Source of the DNA: Crocodylus rhombifer
Taxonomy: Eukaryota > Chordata > Crocodylia > Crocodylidae
Direction of reading: 5' to 3'
DNA: 64,000 bases
Assembly: GCA_038503035.1 (NCBI GenBank)
Contig: JAVSML010024599.1
Coordinates: 784,055-848,054 of the forward strand
The translations under genes were made by a program, and so were the position numbers. Below, piece after piece: positions 24,001-37,611 of this stretch. A model generated the notes under the pieces. The model did no database searches. It worked only from the letters and a program-made list of their open reading frames with translations, and was not told the DNA's origin. The first letter of the stretch is position 1, and each line of letters opens with the position of its first letter.

Positions 24001-26128
24001 CTGTGATATTTCAAAAAAACCCCACAAACCTATCCAGAGGAATTAAAATTTACTGAAGGGGCAGCAGCTATGTTTTGCTCTGCCCCCTCCATTAGGAACA
24101 CCACCTGCTTAAACTTTCATTTAAAAACTCCATCATGAGAGAGAAATAGTGCATCCAAAGGGTATAATTTCAAGTTCTTGCTAAGAATAAGAGGTTTAAC
24201 AAAGCAGGGCATGTAATTACAGCTGAGCTATTTGAATTCTCTTGCTAACAGCCAAGGGCACACCTGGTTTCAAGTCAGTTCTATTTTATCAATACAGGAT
24301 TCATATTGTTTCACCATTAAGCAGTGTTTGGAGCTATCTTTATGACAGCCAGTATTCTGTCTTAATTAGTAATATTATTTCCAGTTCACCTAAATAGCTG
24401 AAGGGTTCTCCTGGGATCTATTCTTTGGTACAATTTTGTTTAATCTTATTATTAATGATGATAAATTTTTACTTGCTTGGATTATCATCTGTATGCCAAT
24501 GATTTTATTATTTAAACAAATAATTATTACACATTACAATTCCATTTACTGCGTGACAATAACAAATCATAGTTATGGCTTATTCAAAGTAAATTAGTTC
24601 TAAAACACTAATAAAATTAATTGCAAGATGTTTGATTGGAAACCAGAGCCAGTTAAAACAGGAGCTCTTTATCATGGTCTTTGATAATGCATTACTTACT
24701 GAAATAAAGCTACCAGCATTAAATATCTTGGTGCTTGTTAGCAAACAAGAGTAATTGAAACTTGGTTGCTAAGAGACATTATTTCTCATTGTTGACAATC
24801 ATGATTTTCTTTGATTGCTACTGCTATTGTAGTTCATTACACAAACCAAATGTTGTTATTCAGTTTATACACTGTGAAAACATGCTTTGGGTTCCAATTC
24901 TTATATGTGGTACCACCATGGTTTATATAAGGAGTATTCTTTATAGTAGTGTAGTTTTAAATTATCATTACCATAGGATTTTCTGTCAAAACTGGCTTTT
25001 TTAAGCATCTGATAAAATGTAAACTGAAGCTGTAGTTGCACTTCAAGGTCACAGATCCTGATATTTTTCCATCTTCTGCAAGAGGGAAAAAAAATATATC
25101 AACTCTTTGTTTGACTCTGTATTTTCCTGGCATCACTAGTCATATTTTTACAAGGGAATAGTCTTTTTTATGTGCCTACTTTTTAGATGTGTTAAGGAGC
25201 CTGTCTTTTATAGTGTGAGTGCTCAGCACTTTTTAAATCAGCCCCCATTAGATGGACCCAATTTCATCACAATCATTAGCTAAAATTAGTTAAACTCTTA
25301 CCTCCCATGTGCAAAGAGTTACCACCAAAGGTATTCACTGCCAACTAGAGGGCCAAAATGTTTACGCATTAATAGAAAAAAGTCAACATATTTTTATAAA
25401 GGAATTCCGTTTGAGGAATGAATGGAGTATGTCAGATAATGTGCAAAATTATTGGATGAACAATTTAAAGAATGAAAAATATAAAAGAAAAAAATATTAT
25501 TGACCAGATCCCTTGACAACTTCTACATAAAGGCAATACAATCTTGGAAAATATTTTAAAAATTGGAAGGAGAAAAAGTGCTCTAAAAAATTCAGTCAAG
25601 CCAAGCGATATATTAATTTATTTTCAACTTTGGTAAAGGGGTTAGCAAAAGAGTTGAAGAAATATGAAGTAATTTTTAACAATACAATTTAAAGGATCTG
25701 TGGGAATTTTTTTCTCTAATTTTTTTCTCCAAATTAAGAAATCCATGTGGTGTGCTCTAGCGATGCACTGAATAGCAGCAGTTCTACCCTTGACTTCTCC
25801 AGCTTAAATCGGTGTTGCTTGTTATTTTGAAAGAAACGAGCCACCAAGGTAGGATGTAAATGTAGCTGATTTAAAAAAAAATGAAATTTTCATATTTTCC
25901 CAAGCAGGAAGTGGCAGCTATGACCACCTGAAACCTGAGATCCTGCTCCTGCCTTTGTTTCAAGGTAATCTGCGTCATCACAGATCCTCACAGGAGGTGA
26001 GTGGCTCCATACCAGCTATGAGCTGGCTGCCCAGAGGAGCGTTCCATCTATTGATACCTCTGTGAAATCCTATGAAATATGAACTTTCATTTCTACCTAG
26101 GAAAACGTTTACAATCTTTTTTCCAATG
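24000..26128. other. AT-rich non-coding DNA, possible conserved element
   Basis: No gene is seen. About 24,400-24,800 is AT-rich, repeat-free in appearance and dense in homeodomain-type TAAT words, with GTTGCTAAGAGAC (24,764) resembling an X-box half-site pair. It is a reasonable candidate for cross-species conservation, but untested. Confidence 0.3.
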
Positions 26129-26206
26129 TCTGATGAAGGGTGTTTGTGTCCAAAAGCTTGCAATTAATTTTTTTTTTGCAAAAATCTTGTTGGTCTAGTA
26201 AAAGAT
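26129..26206 (+). repeat. retroposon tail, same family as 6.75 kb
   Basis: TCTGATGAAGGGTGTTTGTG, CCAAAAGCTTGCAA, a T-rich spacer, then TTGTTGGTCTAGTAAAAG. It is homologous to the tail at 6,749-6,826. The upstream boundary is not resolved. Confidence 0.6.
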
Positions 26207-27055
26207 TAGTTCTGATTGCCTGTAAACAGCCACAATTTATAATGCAGTTTACAATGTTAGTTGCATTAAAGCCTTGTTACACCTTACACTGTGAGCTGCA
26301 CAAATATTGATCAGTGTTGGTGCTAGCCTGGGTTTGGAGCAGTCACACTTCAGGCCAGTGAGGACCTTGAAGACTGAAAGGTAAGAATCCCTCTCCCCCC
26401 ATTCCAGGCTTCCCTCCTTCCCCTCTGTCCCCCCCGGGCTCCCCCAGGCTCCCCGATTGCCACTCAGGGTTTCCCCCTTCCATCTCCCTCTGCTTATTTG
26501 TGGCTGCTTTAGCTGTCCCTTCCTAGGGAGTAGGCAGAAAAGGGCTAACCTGCTTGCCCAGCTGCTATTGCCACTGCAGGGCTACTGCCCTTCTCTGGGC
26601 TGAGCACAGCTCAGAGAGCAACAGCAGTATTGGCTGGGCAGGCAGGTTAACCCTTCCCTGCCTGCTGTCTTGTGACAGACAGCATAGGCAGCTGTAAGTA
26701 AATGGTGGGGGGCAGTGGGCCCAATCCAGACCAGTGAAGTAGAAGGGAGCAGATGGGCTGTTCACAGTAAGGTGTAGCATAAGTAGTTATATCTTTGTGT
26801 AACATTAACTGGGTAGCATGGATTGGAGACAAACTTGCCCTGGGGTGGTGTAACTTTGAGATGCATAAGGACTTGCTTAAAACTAGATTCAGGTGTTAGC
26901 GTGCAAACAATCCAAGTGTTAAGAGCTCCAGGAGGTACTTAAAATTACTGTGTAACAAGGCTCTTATTTTTGGATAGGGGTATAATCTATAGAATTGCTG
27001 TAGAGAGATGCCCATAGGGACCCAGTGGGCAGGAGCATTTTACATAGTTTTGCTG

Positions 27056-27165
27056 AGACTGTAAGCTCTTTGGGGCAGAAACTCTCTTTTATGTACTGTA
27101 CCTTGAACTGTTTTTTTTTGGTCTTGATTTGTGCTGCAGGGCACTACTGAAATGCAAACATCTGG
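27056..27165 (+). repeat. L2/MIR-like LINE tail
   Basis: GACTGTAAGCTCTTTGGGGC, AGAAACTCTCTTTTATGTACTG and GTGCTGCAGGGCACTACTGA match the order of the widespread amniote L2-type 3' end ('GACTGTAAGCTCC..GGGCAGGGACTGTC...GTACAGCGCCTAGCAC'). A second tail of this type lies at 63.8 kb. Confidence 0.5.
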
Positions 27166-28663
27166 TATTGCTATATATAAATCCTCAGTTATGCAATCAA
27201 TTATGCAAACAATAATTATAATAGTTATTCCTTCATTTTACTCTATGCACCATAACAGATTCTAACTTTAATTTTGCTTTCTTCCTCCTAATAAGGAATT
27301 GAAGCTTGTTATACACGTGACTTGGATTTCACTTAGGCTAAGTAAAAATGGCAAGTATGCAAGTGAGTCTTAGTCTTCCAAACTTTACTGAGTTCCCAGT
27401 TTGTATAGTTTGGAGTTGGATTCCTTCATATACTTTCCCCTGGTTTTAGATCAACAAACTAAAATGCCTACCTGCTTCTTTTCATCCACTCAGGAAGAGA
27501 AAAAATAAATACTACTTTTTGAAGCAGTTTGGGAAGTTGTCTCCAGAAAATACATATGCTACTGTAAGAACAAAACCATAAAAGGGTTGTTGATCCTTTT
27601 GTCCCAGGAAAAGCAGCACATGCAGTGCCTTTATACTGTAGTGGCCAGAACAAAAACTTGTATGGCAATACAAACTGTTGCCACATCTTTCAATTTTTTC
27701 AGTCACAGCTTATGTCTGCAAATCATTTGTTCTCCACGTTTTCATCTCCTTCTGTACTAACCTCCAATAGATTTGTTTATTGTAGAAGTATTGCAATTAA
27801 AAATTGCAAATGCTTGGTCTCTTATCAACCATCATTTACTTATTTAATTCCTGCCCATGTGTTTCCTTTTGATGGAAATCTAAGCAGTTGTATAACCCAG
27901 CTGCAACTACTTTTGAATGCTATTGCAAAAATGCCTATTGAATAATAGCCAGATGCCTAGTGAAACTTTTTAAGAGACCAGTTACAAAATCAGGGAGACC
28001 TATGAGTACCCAGTGCAGAAATCAAACTTCATTCAACAAGCAGAGTAAAATTTTAATGGGTTTGGGTGCTATTTGTGTGATCTTAATCAGTTTGCTACAT
28101 ATTTAAAAGATCTTTCTCTGATGGAATCAAGGCATGCTGTTAGTCTCATGAGAAATTTTGTTCTCCCAAGGATTTCAGCCCAATTCTATATGCACTGTGA
28201 CTGTTCATTTTGCAAAAATGGTGTTACAAATGTTGTAATATGTTACCAGGAGGGAATTACTGAGGTTTGTAAAATCACAGGCTATCAGGTCTATGGTATA
28301 TTATTCATACAAGAAAAAAAGGGAATGCATTAAATCTGCTGGTATAGGAACACTGAGAGAGGACCATCTATGTATGGAGAGTGAATTATGATCAAAGTGG
28401 GTGACTTTGTAACAATTATTTCAGGGTTTTCTTATTCAAATAAAACATGTCAGGAGTTTAGCACCTTGAAAAATCCTGCTATATAACGGGAGTATGAAAA
28501 TATAATACAAGGATAACAGTAATAGAAAGGGCAAACTTCTGTTTCATTTCCATCTTGGAAGGTTCTTGTACCATGTTCACCGCACACATATCCTAGCACA
28601 TTCCTGCAGAATAGCAATCAGCAATGTGGCAGAAGGCCACCTTTATTTCCCCCCAGAAACTCT
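27166..28663. other. AT-rich non-coding DNA
   Basis: No gene or repeat is recognised. Frames of up to 106 codons have no motifs. Confidence 0.4.
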
Positions 28664-29579
28664 GTGACAATTTGGTTAAGATGGGCCCTGCAGAGGGTAC
28701 ACACCTTACCCTATCTCTTTAGGTAACCTGAGCTGGATACATTCCTGAGGGAGGGGGGAAACCTGCTCCCTCTGCCTACGTGACTGGCATCACATACCTG
28801 GGTGAGGGGCTTGGGCTCCCTGGAGAGCTAGGAACTGCCAGTCTGCCCAGCAACTAGTGATGCATTTCAAATTGGTTAGCTGACAGGCAACAGGTTGCTG
28901 ATGCTGGCCTCCATTGGACCAGGAAAATGAGGTCATAAGGGCTATATAAGTTAAGGACTGCCCAGGAGAAGGGGGCAGCAGCCATGAGGAAGACTCAGAG
29001 AGAGAGAAGAGCTGGACTATCTGAAACTTGCTCTCTCTCTCAAAACTCATGATCAAGGAACTGCCTGCCTCCAGAGGGAATCTCCACCTGCTTCTGGATG
29101 ATACTTCCCAGTAAGCTACCTGAGATCTAACTAGATATATAGCTTGCAGTAACTCAGATTCATGATCAAAGGCTACCCAGCCATGCCAATTTGCTCTATG
29201 GGATTTCTCTGATATTGCTCCATCTTGTAACCAATAAAGTTCTCCTCTGTACCTAGCGTGGGAGACTTGGGAGTGGGTCTAGATTATGCCTTGGGGGTCC
29301 GCTTGGTTCGGCTGAGTAAGGAAGACCACTACTTGTGCTTCCAACTGAGGGAAGCATCCCAAGTTCTTGAAATGAATCAAGTACCCTCAAGGGCTACTAG
29401 GCCTGTGTTTCCCAGAGTGTGCAGAGCCAGAATCAAGCCCATCCCTGGGTGGTGGCAGTGTTACCCCCAGGCTAACGGGTGTGCTCTAGGAAGGGGGTTG
29501 GCCGGACGTGAGGTGTCCCCAGGCAGGCACTCAGAGCCTGGAAGGTGGCTGGGTGCAATGAGGTGGGTGGCTCAACACA
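28664..29579 (+). mobile_element. probable solo LTR of a retroelement
   Basis: The block has a complete LTR-like layout. A TGTGACAATTTGG start lies at about 28,664. GCTATATAAG (TATA box) is at 28,941-28,950. GAGAGAGA and CTCTCTCT arms at 28,996 and 29,031 can form an R-region stem. A polyadenylation signal AATAAA lies at 29,233-29,238, followed by the T/G-rich TTCTCCTCTGT. A GC-rich U5-like stretch runs on to about 29.58 kb. No internal coding region or second LTR flanks it, so it is most simply a solo LTR of an endogenous retrovirus or Gypsy-type element. The 3' edge is uncertain and no target duplication was found. The 132-codon frame across it is not a gene. Confidence 0.55.
28941..28950 (+). 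promoter_or_regulatory. TATA box of the solo LTR
   Basis: GCTATATAAG, about 290 bp before the AATAAA at 29,233, a spacing compatible with an LTR U3/R arrangement. Confidence 0.5.
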
Positions 29580-29660
29580 GATGCGCCCTCTACTGGCCCA
29601 CCACATGCAACATATGGCCCACTGGCTGGATCCAGCCTGAGGAGCTCCTGGATTGAGTCT
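29580..29660. repeat. fragment related to the GGCCCAC/GGCTGGATCCAGCC MITE type
   Basis: CTACTGGCCCACC, ATATGGCCCACTGGCTGGAT and CCAGCCTGAGG use the same vocabulary as the interior of the hAT-like MITE at 7.82-8.04 kb. No termini are visible, so this is a partial copy at best. Confidence 0.3.
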
Positions 29661-30080
29661 ACAGAAATGAAAGGATTTGCCTCAGCCAATACTTGTGCTG
29701 AGGAACCATGGTGTTCTCAGCACTGCCACCGCTTGTCCTCAATCACTGTTTCCTGGGTGCACTGTGGACATGGGTGACTGGCGCCTCTCAAGTCAGTGAG
29801 GGCACATAGGTGGGAGGTTCCCTGGCGGCTGATCGCACTGACCAGAGGGCAGGGATGTCCCCTGTGGCTGATTGCATTTGCCAAAAAGCAGCCTCACTCC
29901 CCGGCTGGTGCTCATGGGGGGGGAGAGGGGCACTGGTACTCCTGCCTGCTCCCCTGCCCACTGGCTTAATAGGGAGCACAGCCTGACAGAGGGTGCACCG
30001 GCACTCTCGGGGCTACACATACACCCCCATGCACCCCCTACATGTCACTACTGACTGTGGATGTGGCTTCCAGCCAGTGG

Positions 30081-30400
30081 GGAACTGAGCCAGGTCTGGG
30101 TAGCTTCCAGCTGTTCCCACACTACAGCTGGGATGAGGGGGATGCAGGGAGAAGTGGCAGCAGTGCAGAACCAGTTTCCGGCTTCCAGGCCCCAGCACAG
30201 CTCCATACTAGCTGGAAGCTATGCCTATGCTGCATCTGGAGAGTGGAGGACTAGGGAGAGGAGGCAGCAGCAATGTGAGCTTAGTTTCCAGCTGCCCAGT
30301 CCTGGCACAGTTCCCCTTCAGCTGAAAGCTGCACTTGCATCACAGACAGGGAATGCGGGTTGGTTGAAACAGCACTGCTTCAAGATATCTGGCCCCAACA
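30081..30400. repeat. diverged ~110-bp tandem repeat, about three units
   Basis: Units begin GAACTGAGCCAGG (30,081), GAACCAGTTTCCGG (30,168) and GAGCTTAGTTTCCAGC (30,277). Each goes on with a CTTCCAGC, a CAGCACAGCTCC-like and a CAGCTGGAAGCT-like block. The second and third starts are 109 bp apart. The units are well diverged, so the array is old or under no homogenisation. Confidence 0.5.
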
Positions 30401-30449
30401 CAGGTGACAACAAACCCCATTTGCTGTTGACCCACCGCTGAAGCCACCC

Positions 30450-33400
30450 AGCCTGTGATGGACTGGAGCCAGGTTGTTTTTGCTCAGTGCTTGAAAAGGT
30501 TGCCAGGCCATTCTGTAGAACATTCAGTGATATGGCTAACTTGTACCAAATATCGTTCATGTCATCTTTTATCCCCTCTCCTAGGGGAAAAAATGGAATG
30601 CTGCATGGTGTAATCTTGTTGGTATTATTTTAAAATGTTATTAGTATTGTGTGTTGGCATAAGAAGGGAGAAGATCAAAGAAAACTACTTTGCACCTAGA
30701 GTAGAAAGAGTTTGAAAGTTTCTGTTAGAATTCACTTCACAGTCTTGGATAGCACCCCCGCCCCCCAAGTTGTCCCCTGCCTGAATAAACTGGTCTCTCA
30801 CGGTAGATTGTGCCCTTGTACCAAAAGAACAGAGATGTTATCAACAGCCCTGTTTTCAGAATTTTGGGTGATCTTTCAGTGCTAGATTCAGACTCTGGAG
30901 AGCTTTGAAAATCATTAGAAACCTGAACTTAATTAAGCATTTGACTTAAGCAAATAAAAATAGCACAAGCTTTGTGCTAGAAGCACAAGAATTGGCAACT
31001 GTGATTGTCCTTTGCTTTCTACTCTTCACAATTATTTGCATCACTATATAATGGATGTAAACTCCATCTTTCTGATCAGATACCAAGATGCACCTACTTT
31101 TGCACTTACTATGCTGAGGTGTAAATGACTATAAAGGATACCGGATTTTTCTTTGCATTGTATTTTGATAGGTCCTAAAAAGCTTGTTGTGTTTTAAGGC
31201 CAAATGAGATATGAAGCATATGAAAGAGATATGATATATCTAAACATTGCTAGGTTTTCAACCTATTCTGTTCAAACCCATGCCAAACCTCAGCTTCATA
31301 CCTGAACCAGAACCTAATTCAGATATGAACGCAACCTTCTTGTCTGTTCTTAGGTGCATATAGAAGCATCATATAACCAAATGATTATTTAGGATTGGCA
31401 GTTTGTTCAATGGTCAAAATTATCCCGCACGTTTTCTCTTGATAGTTTTTACATGACACAGTGTACAAACTTGTTCTGTAGTTTACTTGTATTGATTTTG
31501 TTTTTCTTTGAACTCTTCCTTTTTGGAGCAGAACCTTTGGTTATCAGCCTTCGTACTGAGATAACAGTAAGTCTCCAATTCTGCAACACACATGCAGGAG
31601 TTTAACTTTAAAGGAAAAGATATGCTAGATGTTCATCCTGTGGTGCTGTTAAGTGTAATCATTATAGTGGAATCTGGTCCTTTTAATTACAAATTACACA
31701 GTATATTTTGGACTAAAGCCTTATTTAAGCAGGACAAATTATAACAATCAGAAGCTTCCAAACAAAGCTTTCTATGGAAATTGTATGGAATTCCAATTGG
31801 AATTGGAAACTTTAGTTATTGGATATAAGACATGTCTTCTTTATGATGTATTATAGTTCAAAAGGTCTTGTTTTTAGATAAATCCTTGTTTGGAGATTGC
31901 TTTTTCTTTTTCTTTGGCTGTCATTTTTCATTTGCACAACAGGATTTTCTAAAAGAATATTAATTGACCTTTTTCCTTTGAAACGTTCTCTAATTTACAT
32001 TCACTGCAACCCTTTTTTTAAAATTTCTCTTTCATTCCAAGACTATTTTCTTGGGAATGCCTTGATTTATTGTTCTGGTTTTAAACAAATCTGTAAAAAG
32101 ATAATTGGCACAGGCAATACAGCTTGCTGTTTGTGTTGTTTCTGTCTAACTAGGATGGCATTAATCTTATGAGAACATGTGCGACTTAAATCAGAATCCT
32201 AGAAGAAAAGAAGTCATTATGGTTTTCTTTTAAAAAATGATGTTAAAATGCCTGAAATCATATTCTGTCAATTGGTATTGTGAAATTTTTATTAGCTGGG
32301 GGCTCTTACCGGTACTGAATAAATGCCTCAAGACTAAGAGGTCAAGGACAAAGACCTCCCTCAGCTGTCAATATTCAGGCAATTGATCTTCGCATTTTAT
32401 TTAATCTCACCAGCTACTTCCCTTCTCCCTGCCAGCCCCCAGCCTACTTAGAGAAACTAAATGTCCCTGCTGCCAGCAGTGCTTAGTGTAAGTGTAATAT
32501 TACATGAATCAAAGACCCTTTAGGCCATGGTATAGACTGGTAATTTATTACTGAAGAACAGAGGCTTTTTTTGAAATTTCCTTTAGTTCAGGCAGATCAC
32601 TGTGAATTAACTAGGCAAGAGGGCAGCAGGTGCTCTCATTAAATTTACAGTCACTGGCAGCAGATAGGAAAGTATTTAAAAAAAGAATATGCAGCTGTAC
32701 TGACGCATGTAATACCAACCATCCACTGACATACACGATGCAGTAGTGTAGCAGCACAGTCTTTCAATCACTGTACTTCAGCCATACTATACAAAAGAAT
32801 TAAAATGTTAGCTGCATTATTATTATTCAGTCCCTGATATGATGATGTCTTGGCAGTTGGCATTCCTTTCCACAAACAGTGTGAGAAATATGCCTCCTCC
32901 CTCTAGAAGTTGTCCTAATCAAGTCTCCAACTTCAGAGAAGTTTGGAGTCAGATCTAAACTTTGTGACTTAGGCACAACTCAGCTTACAGTTGACATAAC
33001 TGCAGGGTCACAACTCCAACAAATCTTTCCTCGGGTTCTCTGATGGACCCAATTTATTTTTCAAACATGCGCCTTGCTTGCAACTGTCACATCAAATCGT
33101 TAAATGCCATCCTGTTTGTATGCACACATGTATTTTCTTTAGACGAAAGGAAATCCCAGGCAAGGCGGCCTCCTCAATAATCATATTGAATTTTCCTCAG
33201 TTTTCCTTCATTACATATTGTTCAGTCTGATATATTGTTACTAAAAACACTATGAAAAGGCTGATTTGTATGCTGAACTTGAAAAACCGAGGTTTGGTTA
33301 TCTGAAATCTTTGTGAAAATCTGTCAGATACTTTGTTTATTAGACATTTTAGAGAAGTAACCTCTTATCACTTAGAAAATATTTTACTATAAATTAAAAA

Positions 33401-35040
33401 AAAAAGTTCTGACCAGACACTAGCATGCTGGAAAATAGCTAAATTTTAAATCCCTTCCCAATATCAGGAATTTAACCAATTACATTAGATTCACATTTTC
33501 ATTTTTTTGAAATCCTGGATACTCAGGGAGCTTCTTTGAGATGTCCAACCTTTAAAGGAAAATAAAGAGAAAATGATTGCCATGATTCCACAATATTTTG
33601 TCTGAGTGTAAACTGCCTTTCAGGATTACAAATCACCAAAGACAGATATAGTCATCTATACACGGTTTGAAGAAGACATTTCCTCTCTTCTGTTTCCTAT
33701 TTACAATTCCACTGGGTTCATAAAATGGTCAGATGCTACACAGCCATGAACAAACTACAATGCTTTTAATAGAGCCATTCATCTGCTCCTTGAGAAGGTT
33801 AGTGTTCAATCCCAAGAGACATTTCTCAGATAATAAGAGTAAAATGAGTGCTATTTGAGCACCTATAATCAAATTACTCTTTATTCCCTAAACTCTTGTC
33901 AGACTGTGAACTCTTCTTACCATTTCTTAGGTGGGCATTTTACAGACCCCCATGGTGTAGCGCTGCTAGTTTCTGTCACTCTTCTCTTTCCTTTTCCCCA
34001 CCTACTATTCATCATTGCTTGGTAGAAACTGTCAGGATGAAAATCCCAGTATCTCAAAGGGATTAAATGTCCTGCCAACCAGGCCTCTGCACCTGTCACA
34101 ACCCCGTCATCTTCACTGTAGGTGGAACAGGGCCAAAACACTGTTTAGCCTGGCGAGATATGTGTGGCCAATGAGTCGGATTGCTGAGGAGCTGGTTAAC
34201 AATATTAGTGAGGCTGAGTTGCTAAGGAAAACAAGAAGATCAATGTAAGGAAAATGGAAGAAGCAGCATCAACCTTTCAAATAATTTTAACTCTCTCACA
34301 CGATATGCCACCACTATGTTTAAGTAAGTTTAAAACTATAGACCATTTCATCCTATGCAACTTAATTGATTTTGATTGCGTTACAGTTCAGATGCATTTT
34401 CACTAATGTTCTTCGTGTAGAACTCCGCAAAAATCGACAATTTTGGTTCACAGGAGTGGGTGTGGATGTTTCCCCTGCATTTCTGGTGAGTTCCTTAGAA
34501 AGAGAGGCACATGCTGCAAAACGCTTTCTTTTGGAAATGTCTTTCTCTACTATGTCCAAGTGTCAGGTTTTTCTCCCACTGTACCAAAGGTCCTAACTAT
34601 GATATTTGGATCAATATATGAGCTTGGCTTATGGATGATTAACTGGGGGGTCTCCCCTTTGAATGAAGAATAGGTTTTTCGTTGACCCTCTGAACCATGT
34701 TGAAATTTACCTGTAGAGATTATTATGTCCATCAATAGATTCATTCACTAGACTATTCCTAGAAAGCAAGCAGAACAGAGATGAACCTGAACACAGCTGA
34801 ATCAATCTTTTTTTATATATTAGAAATTTGAATACATGTTGATTTTGTGTGTGTGTGTGAATCTCTAATGCAATCTTTAATGATCTAAACAAGCCCAGAA
34901 AGAGATGAAGCCATAGCAGAAAAAACGCGATGAAGATGTTGGATTCTAATCTGACTTTGTGAGAACTGCTGTCCTGGGGGTCTAAATACCCTGCTGATTC
35001 CACAGAAAATGATCCACACCTCTTTCCTTGGGTGAAATAC
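30450..35040. other. AT-rich non-coding DNA
   Basis: No gene is seen. Unique-looking stretches at 31.5-31.9 and 32.2-33.0 kb have no repeat hallmarks and might be conserved non-coding sequence. Frames at 33,917-34,248 and 34,362-34,673 on both strands have no recognisable domain. Confidence 0.4.
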
Positions 35041-35069
35041 ATGAAACAGACTTAATAAATGACAACTTC

Positions 35070-35130
35070 ATTTGGCTGGACCTGATGATCTCATGAGGTT
35101 CCTTCTAGCCCTAATGTCTATGAAACTTCC
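35070..35130 (+). mobile_element. CR1 LINE 3' terminal fragment
   Basis: GGCTGGACCTGATGATCTCA then TGAGGTTCCTTCTAGCCCTA and TGTCTATGAA is the standard CR1 3' end. Only about 60 bp is recognisable, so this is a severely 5'-truncated insertion. Confidence 0.65.
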
Positions 35131-37603
35131 TGAGTCGTCTTCCTACTCTGTAGTAGTAGTCTGTTTAGGAAAGTATAGTTCCAATTAGCATTTTATGAAT
35201 GAAGTTTAGATGGAGTTTTGGACTCAACTCCACTTTTCTGCCTAAAAAGCAGGATGGATGATGAGCAGGATGAGTTACGTGATTTAAGACATTTTATTCA
35301 ACATATGCAGAGTGGAATATTGTGTATTACATTTCAGTTAAATCACAGCATCATCAGATGCTCCTTGGAAATCACCAAATACAAGATAACACTCATAAGA
35401 TAACCCCCCCCCCCCAATTTAATAGATAATTTTTGTGTTGCAAAAATTGGCTTATTTGATTTCCTCATTATAGGAAATACGCTATTCTTATTACAGAAAA
35501 TTACACCTGAAATATTGAAGAATACATCCCATTTTATGATCTGATTTTTTTTTTTTTCATTTTAGAAATAAAGCCATTTTTTAAAAATCCAATTCATACA
35601 ACATAAATCAGTCAGGAGCTAAAAAAATTACCAGCAATGAGTTCATTTTCATAAGAAATGGCCCATTATCTCATAGGCTGCTGAATACTAATGTGGGGCT
35701 AGCCTTTTGGCAAGAACAGAGTCCTGTAAGGAGGGTTCTTCTGCTCAAAAGTCACAGGAAATCTTTGATAGATTTTAAGGGAAAATACAACATTTTAAAT
35801 TTCTTCTTGCTATTTTAGGCTGTTTTTTGTTTGGTTCACTTTTTCATGTGTTGGCTATTATAAATTAACTACAAATAGAGAAATCATTCCAAAGGCCCTA
35901 TTAATAGGATTGAATAGGTAATCCACTGGATTGAAATACCAAGAACCACTGAATCTTAGATTATTATGTATCATCATTGTATGGTGATTTATGAAAAAGA
36001 AAATATTGCTTCATTATATCAGCTGAACTCAGATGTTTATTTATACAAATTAATTCTGATAAGTACTGGATCTCTTAGGTGTCGTTAGTTACAGAAGTAA
36101 CTAATACCAGATTCTGACACAACATTTGGCTACTGGGTAGCCGTTGTGGATATTGTAATCTTGTCTAGAAATTTCAACTGTTGATCTGGAGACTTATCTC
36201 TTTAATAGCAAGAAAAACCATTGCCACTAAATCTTATCTGATTACCATGAAAAAATCTGCTCTTAACATGTTGTTACATGCTTGCTTAAACAGAGCATTT
36301 ATCTTTCCAAGCCATATTTAAAATACATGACATTTAATGCACCTTCACTGTGGAGAAAGCTCATAATCTCAGTGTTTATATATCCAAATAAATATCTAGT
36401 TTATAATCAGTTTAGTTACTTTGCTACCAGATATCCCAACATGCTCTTTTCTTCCCCCAGTGGTAAGCTCTTCAAATGCACACAAATGTTAAAAATAGCC
36501 ATAAGTTTCATTTATGGTAAACAGAAACAATTTCTTTCCGCTTGGGTCCTCATCCTTTCCATGCTCTTCAAACTAAACCTAGATTAATTAAACTTTAATT
36601 TAAAAGAGTCCTTTTGTAGTCATGTGAGTTATCTGTTTCTTTTTCTCTGAGTCAAATGTGTTTTAGAAAGGCATGCTTTCATCTCCAGTTTTTAATGTGT
36701 TGCTGAAGAAGAAAGGGAATAGATACACCATTAATGAGGTGTGATGTGACTCAACCAAGAGTATAAAGTGCCAGTTGTTCTCATATCAGTCCATATCTAG
36801 AATAAATATGTGCTGGTGCAACACCTTTAAGCTTCTTTGACTGACAGCTCCTTAACACTTTGCCACCTGACTGACCTCTAATAAGGTTCTGCTCCACCAA
36901 TCAGAAATCATGGTGTAGCACTTTCATTTGAACCACTGAATGCATTATCTTACACATACCACATTTGTCCCTCTATCCCACTTGTTTCTGCTAACATAAT
37001 ATAATTATTTTTTCTTACATTAATCATTCAGAACATGTATTCAATTTAATTCTCCTACTTGGATTTTCACTACCTAAACCATGACATTACTGTTTATGGA
37101 GGGATCTCATTATTTTACTTGGATCCTTGTTTTTTCTTTTCTGTTTCCACACATGCACTTTAGGATTAGTGAAGAAAGAGAGGCTAATGATGTCATAGCT
37201 TCATAAAGTAGCTTCATAAAGCTGCCACCAGCAACTGCTGAATGGAAACCTTATATCATTTCCGTTCCAACATGAAGAAAAATATTTAGTTTTAATAAAT
37301 ACTTCAAGGAAAAAAAATGAATGGCTAAAGGTGTAATTCCTCCAAATATCTCAATTTTAATAATTTCTTATCCTGTCTTTATGGAACATCTGACAAATTC
37401 TTTGAGCATATAAATGAATAAGTTATCTACCACTGCATCTGAAATGCAATGCTACAGCCATTTTGTTTCATCGGCAGATTTTTAGGGAAGGAAGTGAAGA
37501 ATTAAGAAAGGGGAAAATGTGTGTCACAGTCTTGGAAGCTTTACTTATGGAAGAAGTAATTTTTCTTTAATTAACTACTTTTGTCTGAGCCAAAAACTCC
37601 TAC
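35131..37603. other. AT-rich non-coding DNA
   Basis: A poly-C run of about a dozen bases lies at 35,404. No gene, RNA or clear repeat is seen. Confidence 0.4.
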
Positions 37604-37611
37604 TAATTTAC

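Noticed and set aside
29258..29656. 132-codon plus-strand frame
   Set aside because: It overlaps the probable LTR and has no recognisable protein features.
30061..30441. 126-codon plus-strand frame
   Set aside because: It falls on the diverged ~110-bp tandem repeat and has no domain.
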